Shown here one piece after another: positions 9,327-17,299 of a stretch of 64,000 bases of DNA. The notes under the pieces were generated by a model. The model saw only the letters and a list, made by a program, of their open reading frames with translations. It ran no database searches and was not told the DNA's origin. Source of the stretch: Alphaproteobacteria bacterium (GTDB taxonomy: Bacteria; Pseudomonadota; Alphaproteobacteria; UBA8366; Aestuariispiraceae); the NCBI GenBank assembly GCA_033344895.1, contig JAWPMN010000001.1:992001-1056000 (forward strand). Reading direction: 5' to 3'. The position numbers were made by a program, and so were the translations under genes. The first letter of the stretch is position 1; each line of letters opens with the position of its first letter.

Positions 9327-11006
9327 TCAGGTCGTGCCGGAGGCTTCCGACGCCGCCCGTGCCATGGATGCGGACATTTCGTTGGCAACGCTGGTCTGCT
9401 GACTCAGGGCTGATGCTGTGGCGGCGACCCGTTCCTGTACCAGTTCGATCTTGTGCCGGATATCGCCCAATCCGTTCACGACATCGGCCGACACCGATCG
9501 CAGATTGGAGATTTCCGTTTCGATTTCGGTGGTCGCCTTGCGGGCCTGGTCGGCCAGAACCTTGACCTCGTTGGCGACGACGGCGAAGCCCTTGCCGGCT
9601 TCGCCCGCCCGGGCCGCTTCGATTGTCGCGTTGAGTGCCAGCATGTTGATCTGGTTCGTGATCTCGCCAATCGCGACAGTAATGCCGCCCATGGAGGTCG
9701 CGGCGCTGTCCAATCGCTCGGTCGCGTGTCCGGTTGTCGACACTTCCTCTGCCGCGCCGGAGGTCAGTTCGTTGCACTGCTCCATGCTGACGGCAATCTC
9801 CCGAACGGACGCATTCATCTCCTCGGCTCCGGCTGCAGTCTGTTCCAACAGGTTGCTGATCTGCTCCGCGCGCCGGCGTGCCATGACCTCGTCCGTCACG
9901 TCGGTGGCAAATTTGACAACCTTGTAAGGCTGCCCGTTCAGATCGCGGATCGGGTTGTAGGTCGCCTGAATCCATATCTCACGACCGCCCTTACCGATCC
10001 GTCGGTATTCTCCGGCCTGAAACTGCCCCTGATTCAGGGCGGCCCAAAACGCATGGTACTCTTCGCTTCGGGCGGCCTCCTCGGGCATGAACATCGAATG
10101 ATGCCGGCCGCGAATTTCCTCCATCCGGTATCCGACGGCGTTCAGGAAGTTTTCATTGGCTTCCTCGATCGTGCCGTCCAGCTTGAAGGAAATCACCGCC
10201 TGCGATTTCTGAATGGCATCCAACTGGCCGGCCGCTTCAGCAGCGCGCTTCTTTTCAGCGGTAATGTCCGACGCAAACTTCACGACCTTGTACGGTTTTC
10301 CGTTCATGTCCCGGATCGGGTTGTAGGACGCCTGAATCCAGACCTCGCGCCCCCCTTTTGCGACGCGCTTGAATTCCCCGGCGCGATACTCTCCGCGCGC
10401 GAGCGATTCCCAGAAGGCAGCATATTCCGGGCTGTTTCGGGTCTCGGCATCGACAAAGGTGCGATGGTGCTTTCCGACGATTTCCGATTCCTCGTAGCCC
10501 ATCGCATTCAGGAAGTTCTTGTTGGCCTTGCGGATCGTACCGTCGAGTTCGAATTCGATCACCGCCTGGGACAAGTTGATGGCATCGATCTGTCCGTTGA
10601 AATCCGACGCCTTCAGCTTGGCTTCCGTAATGTCGCTGGCGAATTTGACCACCTTGTAGACGCGACCCTTGTGATCGGCGATCGGCGCATAGGTCGCCTG
10701 GATCCAGACCTCGCGACCATCCTTTGTCACGCGCTTGAATTCGGCCGTCTTGAATTCACCTTTGCCGAGGGCCTGCCAGAAGGCCCGGTATTCCGGGCTG
10801 GCGCGATAGGAGGCATCGACAAAGATCGAATGGTGACGGCCTTTCACTTCCTCAAGGCCATATCCCATCAGGGACAGGAAGTTGTCATTGGCGGTCAGAA
10901 TGGTTCCGTCCACCTTGAACTCAATCACCGCCTGAGACCGGTCGAGGGCCTTCAGAGTTTCAGTATGATCTTGAGCACGACCGCCAAACAGTTTCGACAA
11001 CGCCAT
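9327..11006 (-). CDS. Soluble methyl-accepting chemotaxis protein with three PAS domains
   Basis: 559 aa with no membrane segment, so a cytoplasmic chemoreceptor. Three PAS/PAC units of about 122 residues follow each other (roughly 20-140, 142-262, 264-384). Each starts with a variant of [13 protein letters not shown], contains EVWIQATY and ends [11 protein letters not shown], so they arose by tandem duplication. The C-terminal signalling domain contains [20 protein letters not shown] and [17 protein letters not shown]. The ATG at 11006 (MALSKLF) has a purine-rich site before it; the upstream in-frame ATG at 11024 has none. The input is unknown; such PAS repeats often bind FAD or heme. No che genes are nearby. 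Confidence 0.92.
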   Translation of the reverse strand: MALSKLFGGRAQDHTETLKALDRSQAVIEFKVDGTILTANDNFLSLMGYGLEEVKGRHHSIFVDASYRASPEYRAFWQALGKGEFKTAEFKRVTKDGREVWIQATYAPIADHKGRVYKVVKFASDITEAKLKASDFNGQIDAINLSQAVIEFELDGTIRKANKNFLNAMGYEESEIVGKHHRTFVDAETRNSPEYAAFWESLARGEYRAGEFKRVAKGGREVWIQASYNPIRDMNGKPYKVVKFASDITAEKKRAAEAAGQLDAIQKSQAVISFKLDGTIEEANENFLNAVGYRMEEIRGRHHSMFMPEEAARSEEYHAFWAALNQGQFQAGEYRRIGKGGREIWIQATYNPIRDLNGQPYKVVKFATDVTDEVMARRRAEQISNLLEQTAAGAEEMNASVREIAVSMEQCNELTSGAAEEVSTTGHATERLDSAATSMGGITVAIGEITNQINMLALNATIEAARAGEAGKGFAVVANEVKVLADQARKATTEIETEISNLRSVSADVVNGLGDIRHKIELVQERVAATASALSQQTSVANEMSASMARAASEASGTT

Positions 11007-11305
11007 TGTCCTGCGCCTCTGCATGATTTCATTGGATAAGGAAAGACACCTGTCCCGGACCGGTGTGCGACCGAAACGTTGATCACTGTGCAGAAACGCA
11101 AACTTGCCCGCTGAACGGGCGCACGTTTCGGGGCCTGACGGGATCGAACACGGACGCGTTAACCTTCTGTTAAGGAACGCGGTCGCATTGGACAAGTCAA
11201 ATATTCAAACCTTGCAATTCGGCGTGCAGCTGAACGCGCCCCGGTTCGGCTGCCGAACATTCCCCGACCTCGCCTGTTTCCGGGACGCTCTGATCTGTCC
11301 GCTCT

Positions 11306-12088
11306 CTACAGGCCCAGAAACTCGATGATGTGGCGCGCCACGGCGTCCGGCTGCTCGATGCAGGGCAGATGACCGGCGCCCGGAATGGCCATATAGCTGC
11401 CGTTCGGCAGCAGATCGGCCAAAGACGCGACCAGTTCCGTCGGCGTCGCCTTGTCTTCCGTGCCGCACAGGCACAGGGCCGGCACGGCAATCCGCGCGGT
11501 GTCTTCGGTCAGGTCGGCATCGCGGATTGCGGCGCAGATCCCGTTATAGCCCTGGGGCGGAATCGTCGTCAGCATGGCGTGCATTCCGGCATGTAGCGCC
11601 GGGTCGCGCGTCTTGAAGTCCGGACCGAACCACCGGTCCAGAACGGAATCCACAATCGCGGTCATCCCGCCGGTCTCCACGGTTTCGATCCGCGCATTCC
11701 AGATCTCGCGAGTCGCAATCACGTGCCCGGTGTCACAGAGCACCAGCTTTGAGAACCTTTCCGGCGCCTTTGCGGCGGCGCTCTGGGCAACCATGCCACC
11801 GACCGACAGGCCGACCAGCGCCACCTGGTCGAGCCCCAACCGATCCAGAATGCCCAACAGATCATCCCGCAGATCGGTCATCGCATAGGGGGCCTGCGGC
11901 GCACTGGTAAGCCCATGGCCGCGCATGTCGTAGCGCAGGATTCGGACTGAAGGCGGCAGGCGATCGACCACCCCGTCCCAGATGCGAAAATCCGTCCCCA
12001 GGGAATTCGCGAAGGCGACAACCGGCGCCCCGGCCGGACCTTCCAGCGATACGTGATGGGTCAAGTCGCCGATGGATTCGAAACGCAT
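11306..12088 (-). CDS. Alpha/beta hydrolase, 3-oxoadipate enol-lactonase-like
   Basis: 260 aa with the alpha/beta-hydrolase triad: nucleophile GLSVGG (Ser95), acid in CGTEDKATP, and His in GAGHLPCIEQP. The pattern FANSLGTDFRIWDGVV near the N-terminus and LRYDMRGHG are typical of PcaD enol-lactonases, which open 3-oxoadipate enol-lactone in the beta-ketoadipate pathway. The ATG at 12088 has an excellent GGGAGG site 6 bases away. It is divergent from a thioesterase gene and not beside other pca genes, so another ester or lactone substrate is possible. Confidence 0.8.
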   Translation of the reverse strand: MRFESIGDLTHHVSLEGPAGAPVVAFANSLGTDFRIWDGVVDRLPPSVRILRYDMRGHGLTSAPQAPYAMTDLRDDLLGILDRLGLDQVALVGLSVGGMVAQSAAAKAPERFSKLVLCDTGHVIATREIWNARIETVETGGMTAIVDSVLDRWFGPDFKTRDPALHAGMHAMLTTIPPQGYNGICAAIRDADLTEDTARIAVPALCLCGTEDKATPTELVASLADLLPNGSYMAIPGAGHLPCIEQPDAVARHIIEFLGL

Positions 12089-12113
12089 GCAATCCTCCCG
12101 TTCAAGCCAAAAC

Positions 12114-12129
12114 ATTTTAAGCTTGAAAT
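12114..12129. promoter_or_regulatory. Near-perfect 16-bp palindrome in divergent promoter region
   Basis: ATTTTAAGCTTGAAAT pairs with its reverse complement at 14 of 16 positions. It lies in the AT-rich 123-bp gap between the divergent hydrolase and thioesterase genes. Size and AT-richness fit a MarR- or IclR-type operator. No regulator gene is adjacent, so the binding protein is unknown. Confidence 0.45.
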
Positions 12130-12211
12130 AATTTTTGGAAAGTCCGACACTCCGCCGACCTTACCAGAATGGATTTCCCGGCCTGCTTCCGGCCGATCTC
12201 GGGATGAATCG

Positions 12212-12646
12212 ATGGCTGCCTTCGCAACGACACGCAAGATTTTATTCCAGCACTGCGACCCGGCGGGGATCGTCTTCTACCCCCGCTACTTCGAACTGCT
12301 GAATGCGGTGGTGGAAGAATGGTTCGACCTGGAACTCGGTGTCCCGTTCTCGGAACTGCATGGGGCGCGGCACAGCGGAATTCCCACCGTGTCCATCGAT
12401 GTCCAGTTCAAGCGCCCCAGCCGTCTGGGTGAGGAGATCACCATTGAATACGGGATCGAGAAGCTGGGGGGCGCCAGCCTGACCGCCCGCTTCGCCTTCC
12501 TGGGGCCGGAGGGCGAGGTGCGCCTGGAAGGAAGCCAGGTGCTGGTTCATACCGACCTGGAAGCCTTGAAGCCGACCCCCTTCCCCGATGACCTGCGCGA
12601 AAAGATGGCGCATTTCCTGTTGGATGAGGAACCGAATGATGAATGA
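12212..12646 (+). CDS. Acyl-CoA thioesterase, 4-hydroxybenzoyl-CoA thioesterase family
   Basis: 144-aa hotdog-fold enzyme. The motif LFQHCDPAGIVFYPRYFELL carries the active-site Asp (residue 16, equivalent to Asp17 of Pseudomonas 4-HBA-CoA thioesterase). It would hydrolyse an aryl- or acyl-CoA to the free acid. The ATG at 12212 gives the usual family length; the frame is open further upstream but that part does not look like the family. Its stop overlaps the start of the RidA gene by 11 bp, so the two are translationally coupled. Confidence 0.88.
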   Translation: MAAFATTRKILFQHCDPAGIVFYPRYFELLNAVVEEWFDLELGVPFSELHGARHSGIPTVSIDVQFKRPSRLGEEITIEYGIEKLGGASLTARFAFLGPEGEVRLEGSQVLVHTDLEALKPTPFPDDLREKMAHFLLDEEPNDE

Positions 12647-13040
12647 CATACTGCACCCGACCAATTGGAAGAAGGCCTCCGGCTATGCCAACGGGATTGC
12701 CGCACCGGCAAACGGCCGCACGCTCTATCTCGGCGGCCAGATCGGCTGGAACGGACAGCAGGAGTTTGAAAGCGACGATTTCATCGATCAGGTCCGGCAG
12801 ACTCTGTCCAACATCGTCGCCATCCTGGCCGAAGCCGGTGCCGGTCCGGAGCATCTGGTGCGGCTGACCTGGTATGTCACTGACAAGAAGGAATACCTGA
12901 CCCGCCTGCGGGAGGTCGGTGAGGCTTACCGTGCGGTCCTGGGGCGTAACTTCCCGGCGATGACCATGGTTCAGGTAGTCGCGCTTGTGGAGGACCGCGC
13001 CAAGGTCGAGATCGAGGCAACGGCCGTTCTCCCCGCCTGA
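12636..13040 (+). CDS. RidA family protein (enamine/imine deaminase-like)
   Basis: 134 aa of the YjgF/YER057c/UK114 family, trimeric proteins that hydrolyse reactive enamines and imines or take part in specific catabolic routes. Features are GRTLYLGGQIGWNG, the helix DDFIDQVRQTLSNIVAILAEAGAG, and the C-terminal VEIEATAVL. The start is one of two adjacent ATGs (12636 or 12639) after GAGGA, inside the end of the thioesterase gene. Pairing with a 4-HBT thioesterase suggests a catabolic, CoA-linked job rather than the housekeeping RidA role; this is inference. Confidence 0.85.
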   Translation: MMNDILHPTNWKKASGYANGIAAPANGRTLYLGGQIGWNGQQEFESDDFIDQVRQTLSNIVAILAEAGAGPEHLVRLTWYVTDKKEYLTRLREVGEAYRAVLGRNFPAMTMVQVVALVEDRAKVEIEATAVLPA

Positions 13041-13165
13041 CGAGAGTCCAGCGCACCCGATGTTTCGCTGCGCTGCACTGTCCGACTTGACCGGGGCCGC
13101 GTTTCCGGCCACACATCCGGAACGCCCGAGTCGCGGCGGGACTTTCCTCGGATGGGCACGCTGCC

Positions 13166-13876
13166 ATGCTTTGGACGCTTTCTCTCGGGCTGATGATCGG
13201 GATGCAGCATGCGCTGGAGGCGGATCACGTCGCCGCCGTATCCTGCATCGCCGCCCGCGAACGATCCGTCCGGAAGATCGTCCGCCACGGCGCGGTCTGG
13301 GGTGTCGGCCATACGGTCACACTGATGCTCGTGGCGGGTGGGGCAATCCTGCTGGGGGCCTCGCTTCCCGACCGGTTTGCGGTAGCCCTCGAAATGCTGG
13401 TCGGGGTCATGCTGGTGGCGTTGGGCATCCATGTCCTTGTTCGCCTGATCCGGGAACGGGTCCATTTTCACCGGCATCGCCATTCCGACGGCACGGTTCA
13501 TCTCCACGCCCATTCCCATGATCAGGACATAACGGCCGGCGCGCCGCATCTGCCGGCCCACGACCACGATCATCCGCAAGGCCTGCCCTGGCGTACCCTC
13601 GCGATCGGCATGACCCACGGCCTCGCGGGGTCGGCGGCTCTGCTGGTGCTGACCGCGGCCGGGCTGCAGTCACCCTGGATGGGCGTACTGTACGTTCTGT
13701 TGTTCGGGGTTGGATCCGTGCTCGGCATGGCCGTGCTGTCGGCCCTGATGGCGGTCCCGCTGGCCTGGACCGCCAGGGCGATGACCTGGACCCATCGCGG
13801 GCTTCAGGGCCTCGCGGGCGGGGCGACCGCCGCGCTGGGCCTCTGGATCGCCGTGGAATCGGTTGGCCGCCTCTGA
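13166..13876 (+). CDS. NicO/UreH-like membrane metal transporter
   Basis: 236 aa with about six membrane segments. The first carries GMQHALEADHVAAV (residues 12-25), matching the metal-binding H-A-x-x-A-D-H helix of the NiCoT/NicO superfamily; a second site is GMTHGLAGSAALL. A cytoplasmic or periplasmic loop (about residues 108-145) is rich in His-Xaa-His. It is convergent with znuA, 6 bp apart, next to a zinc uptake regulon, so Ni, Co or Zn is the likely substrate. Direction of transport cannot be told from sequence. Confidence 0.75.
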   Translation: MLWTLSLGLMIGMQHALEADHVAAVSCIAARERSVRKIVRHGAVWGVGHTVTLMLVAGGAILLGASLPDRFAVALEMLVGVMLVALGIHVLVRLIRERVHFHRHRHSDGTVHLHAHSHDQDITAGAPHLPAHDHDHPQGLPWRTLAIGMTHGLAGSAALLVLTAAGLQSPWMGVLYVLLFGVGSVLGMAVLSALMAVPLAWTARAMTWTHRGLQGLAGGATAALGLWIAVESVGRL

Positions 13877-13882
13877 CACCGG

Positions 13883-14971
13883 TCAGCTGTTGGCCGCCAG
13901 ACAGGTCGCGATGGAGTTCGCCAGGGATTCGATGGTGGCGAAATAGTGGTTTGGCCCCGCCGGTGCGTCCACACCATGCGGATCCAGTTGACCGACCCCG
14001 GCGGAACTTCCCTCCGCCGCTACCTTTACAACCTTCTCCGAAAATTGCGGCTCCGTGAAGATGCAGGCGACATTCAGCCGCTTCAGTTTGTCCTGGATTT
14101 CGCGCACCCGTTCCGCACTGGGCGGTGTTTCGGGGTTCACGGTCACCGAACCGACGGCGGTCAGCTCAAAGCGGTGCTCGAAATACTGATAGGCATCATG
14201 AAAGACCGCATAAGGGACGCCCTTCGCATCGGCGAGCTGGGCGTGCACATTCTCGACCAGCGCATTTAGCCTGTCGGTCATGTCAGCCGCGTTACGGCGG
14301 TATGTCTCCGCATGATTCGGATCGACCTGAGACAGGGTCGCCGCAATTTCCCGCACCATCACAACGGCGTTGCGCGGATCAAGCCAGACATGCGGATCGA
14401 ACTGCGACAGGGCGTGGTCGTCATGGCCGTGCTCCTTATGAGCATGGTCGTCGTGGGCGTGGTCATCATGGGCGTGTTCGTCATGGGCATGATCGCCGTG
14501 CCCTTGCCCCTCATGGGCATGTCCCTCGTCAGCATGCTCGTCGTGATCATGGTCATCATGTCCGTGGTCAGCATGATCGTGGTCGTGCCCCTCAAAGTCC
14601 GCCTCTTCCCGGAAACGGAGCAGTTGCATCCCCTGGGCTTCGATGAGTGCGACGCGCCTTACCGTGTCCGGCAGGGTGTCGATCGGGCGATCCAGCGATG
14701 TTTCCAGGGCCTGTCCGATCCAGAAAACGGCATCGGCCTCGTTCATCGCCGCAACATGTGACGGCTTCAGGGAAAATCCATGGGGCGAGGACAGGCCGTC
14801 GATAATCAGTGTCGGCTCCCCCACACCGTCCATCACGCCGGCCACCAGGGAATGGAGCGGCTTGATCGACGCCACGACCTTCGGGGCCTCTTCCGCATGA
14901 GACACGCCAACAGCCAGAATCGCGACTGCTGTGAATGTGGCAGTCAAACCGCGCTGAAGCGTTTCGATCAT
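13883..14971 (-). CDS. znuA: Zinc ABC transporter substrate-binding protein ZnuA
   Basis: 362-aa periplasmic zinc-binding protein of the cluster A-I family. A cleavable signal peptide ends near VGVSHAEE. KVVASIKPLHSLVAGVMDGVG holds the first metal-ligand His, and SPHGFSLKPSHVAAM is also conserved. A His/Asp-rich loop of about 65 residues (about 130-195, repeats of H-x-H-D-D/E) is typical of ZnuA and buffers zinc. FDPHVWLDPRNA supplies another ligand. The ATG at 14971, after GGAAGGGG, is preferred to the GTG at 14992. It is divergent from znuC-znuB-zur. Confidence 0.95.
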   Translation of the reverse strand: MIETLQRGLTATFTAVAILAVGVSHAEEAPKVVASIKPLHSLVAGVMDGVGEPTLIIDGLSSPHGFSLKPSHVAAMNEADAVFWIGQALETSLDRPIDTLPDTVRRVALIEAQGMQLLRFREEADFEGHDHDHADHGHDDHDHDEHADEGHAHEGQGHGDHAHDEHAHDDHAHDDHAHKEHGHDDHALSQFDPHVWLDPRNAVVMVREIAATLSQVDPNHAETYRRNAADMTDRLNALVENVHAQLADAKGVPYAVFHDAYQYFEHRFELTAVGSVTVNPETPPSAERVREIQDKLKRLNVACIFTEPQFSEKVVKVAAEGSSAGVGQLDPHGVDAPAGPNHYFATIESLANSIATCLAANS

Positions 14972-14993
14972 GGCGACCCCTTCCCAGGACACT

Positions 14994-15016
14994 GAAATGT
15001 TATACTGTTACATAGA
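14994..15016. promoter_or_regulatory. Candidate Zur box between znuA and znuC
   Basis: GAAATGTTATA followed by CTGTTACATAG. The left half matches the Zur-box half-site GAAATGTTATA base for base. The right half keeps TnTnACAT. It sits in the shared promoter region, 23 bases before the znuA start and about 110 before znuC, so it could control both operons. The zur gene is the last gene of the znuC operon, which would give autoregulation. Confidence 0.7.
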
Positions 15017-15123
15017 TTGCGTGATGATATAACGTATGCTATCCGAACGCGTCAACGCCGTATTGAGGCTCCGCCTGCCAAGGGCGGCGCTCTCCGGCGG
15101 CGAGATTGCTTCAGGATAGCTCC

Positions 15124-16038
15124 ATGGCCGATAGTGCAACTGCGGTGGCGTCCCTTTCGCCCCGAGACGATCAGGTATCCGCCAATGAAACGAGGGCGGG
15201 GTCGCCCTTGGTCGAGGCCGTCGATATCGGTGTTCGAGGCGGTGGCCGCTGGCTGATCCGACATATCGATCTGTCCGTCCGGCCCGGCGAGATCGTCACC
15301 GTCATCGGCCCCAACGGCTCCGGCAAATCGACACTGGTCAAGACAGTCCTGGGCGTTCTCCGTCCTGCGGAAGGCAAGGTCGCGCGAAAATCCGGCCTGC
15401 GTGTCGGCTACGTGCCGCAGCGCCTCAGCGTCGACTGGACCCTGCCGCTAACAGTGGACAGGCTGATCCGGTTGACCGGACCGGTGCCCGAAGGCGAACG
15501 CAAGGCGGCCCTGGAGGCCGTCGGGATCCCTCATCTGGCGCGTGCGGAGGTTCGCACCCTTTCCGGCGGCGAGTTTCAGCGCGCCCTTCTGGCCCGGGCG
15601 ATCGCCCGCAAGCCGGACCTGCTGGTCCTCGACGAACCGGTGCAGGGCGTCGACGTCGCCGGAGAGGTCGCCCTGTATGCCCTGATCGACGAGATCCGGC
15701 ACAAGACCGGCTGCGGCATTCTGATGATTTCCCACGACCTGCACGTCGTGATGGCCGCGACCGACACCGTCTTGTGTCTGAACGGGCATGTGTGCTGCAG
15801 CGGCACGCCGCAAAGCGTCGCCGAGGACCCGGCCTATCGTGCCCTGTTCGGTGCCCGGGCCGCCGCGTCGATTGCAGTCTATGCCCATCATCACGACCAC
15901 ACCCATCTTCCCGACGGTCGGGTGCGACACGCCGACGGGTCCATCGCGGACGGCTGCCATCACGACATCCAACATGACGGTCACGAACACGCGGCACCCG
16001 ATCCGCGGACGCATTCCGGAAAGGAAGGCCGCCCATGA
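15124..16038 (+). CDS. znuC: Zinc ABC transporter ATP-binding protein ZnuC
   Basis: 304-aa ATPase. Walker A is GPNGSGKST, the ABC signature is LSGGEFQRALLARA, and Walker B is LLVLDEPVQGVD followed by the switch His in MISHDLH. The product is longer than E. coli ZnuC because of a ~30-residue leader and a His-rich C-terminus (HHHDHTH, then HHDIQHDGHEH) that could bind zinc. The ATG at 15124 follows AGGA by 8 bases. The stop overlaps the znuB start by 4 bp (ATGA). Confidence 0.95.
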   Translation: MADSATAVASLSPRDDQVSANETRAGSPLVEAVDIGVRGGGRWLIRHIDLSVRPGEIVTVIGPNGSGKSTLVKTVLGVLRPAEGKVARKSGLRVGYVPQRLSVDWTLPLTVDRLIRLTGPVPEGERKAALEAVGIPHLARAEVRTLSGGEFQRALLARAIARKPDLLVLDEPVQGVDVAGEVALYALIDEIRHKTGCGILMISHDLHVVMAATDTVLCLNGHVCCSGTPQSVAEDPAYRALFGARAAASIAVYAHHHDHTHLPDGRVRHADGSIADGCHHDIQHDGHEHAAPDPRTHSGKEGRP

Positions 16039-16868
16039 CCTTTCTGGACGATTTCTTCACCCGCGCCCTGATCGCCGGCATCGGCGTCGCGGTGGTCGCC
16101 GGACCGCTTGGCTGCTTCGTGGTCTGGCGGCGCCTTGCCTATTTCGGTGACACCCTGTCCCACTCGGCCTTGCTCGGTGTCGCCATGGCCTTCCTCATTG
16201 AGGTCGACATGGTGCTGGGCGTCTTCGGCATTTCCGCCCTGATCGCCGTCAGCCTCTTGGTCCTGCAACGGCGCGCCGAATTGTCTTCCGATTCCATCCT
16301 GGGGCTTCTGTCGCATTCCGCCCTTGCCCTCGGCATGGTCGCTATCGCGGTGCTGACAACCATTCGGGTCGACCTGATCGGTGTCCTGTTCGGTGACATT
16401 CTGGCTGTCTCGCAGATGGACATTGCGATCATCTATGGCGGGGGCGCGCTCATTCTCGCCGTGCTGATCGCCATCTGGCGCCCGTTGTTCGCCGCCACGG
16501 TCAATCGCGAACTGGCGGAGGCCGAGGGCGTCGGACCGGCCCGCGCCGATCTGATCTTCATGCTGCTGATGGCGGTCGCGGTGGCCATTGCGATCAAGGT
16601 CGTCGGCGCCCTGCTGATTACCGCCCTGCTGATCATTCCGGCCGCCACCGCGCGCCGTCTTGCCGTCGGTCCGGAAAGTATGGCCGTCCTTGCCGCCGCG
16701 ATCGGCGCCCTGTCTGTGATCGTGGGACTCTACAGTTCCCTTTCCTTCGACACGCCGTCCGGACCATCGATCGTGGTCGCCGCGACGTTCGCCTTTCTGG
16801 TAAGCTTGGCATTGCCACCGCTGGCGGGAATACTGCGGCGGCCGGAAAGGGAGAATTCAGGTTCATGA
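16035..16868 (+). CDS. znuB: Zinc ABC transporter permease ZnuB
   Basis: 277-aa ABC-3 family permease with eight or nine hydrophobic segments. Typical features are GPLGCFVVWRRLAYFGDTLSHSALLGVAM, shared by ZnuB/MntB, and VKVVGALLITALLIIPAATAR near the end. It forms the membrane channel for zinc delivered by ZnuA and driven by ZnuC. ATGA overlaps on both sides (with znuC and zur) indicate translational coupling. Confidence 0.95.
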   Translation: MTFLDDFFTRALIAGIGVAVVAGPLGCFVVWRRLAYFGDTLSHSALLGVAMAFLIEVDMVLGVFGISALIAVSLLVLQRRAELSSDSILGLLSHSALALGMVAIAVLTTIRVDLIGVLFGDILAVSQMDIAIIYGGGALILAVLIAIWRPLFAATVNRELAEAEGVGPARADLIFMLLMAVAVAIAIKVVGALLITALLIIPAATARRLAVGPESMAVLAAAIGALSVIVGLYSSLSFDTPSGPSIVVAATFAFLVSLALPPLAGILRRPERENSGS

Positions 16869-17269
16869 GTGAGGGCCATCGCACATTGACGAAGAACGAG
16901 GCGCTCGTCTTCGGGGCGCTCCGCAAGTCGGACCAGCCGATGAGCGCCTATGCCCTGCTGGACCTCCTGCGGGACTCCGGATTGCGGGCGCCTGTGCAGG
17001 TCTACCGCGCGCTCGACCGCCTTGTGGAATTCGGCATGGCGCACCGTCTGGAGAGCTTGAACGCCTTCGTTGCCTGCAACCACCCGGACTGCGACGACAC
17101 CGGACAGGCCGCCTTTGCAATCTGCGAAGGGTGCGGCAAGGTCACGGAATTCACCGATCCCGCCCTGGAAACACGACTGGCCGATTGGGCCGACCAGGCG
17201 TCCTTCATTCCGAACCGCACAACGGTGGAACTGCGTGGCCACTGCGCGGACTGTGCCGGGCGCCGCTGA
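16865..17269 (+). CDS. zur: Zinc uptake regulator Zur (Fur family)
   Basis: 134-aa Fur-family repressor. The winged helix lies in residues 8-60 (ALRKSDQPMSAYALLDLLRD, VQVYRALDRLVE). Cys-rich sites are CNHPDC, CEGC and a C-terminal CADC, forming the structural zinc site. Its place as last gene of the znuCB operon, with a 4-bp overlap, identifies it as Zur rather than Fur. It would repress znuA and znuCB through the dyad between them when zinc is sufficient. Confidence 0.93.
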   Translation: MSEGHRTLTKNEALVFGALRKSDQPMSAYALLDLLRDSGLRAPVQVYRALDRLVEFGMAHRLESLNAFVACNHPDCDDTGQAAFAICEGCGKVTEFTDPALETRLADWADQASFIPNRTTVELRGHCADCAGRR

Positions 17270-17299
17270 ACATCCCGCCGCTTGCGGCCCTGGTTGGGG

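Noticed and set aside
15020-15045. Second Zur box (ATATAACGTATG) nearer znuC
   Set aside because: Only one half resembles the Zur half-site and the partner half is poor.
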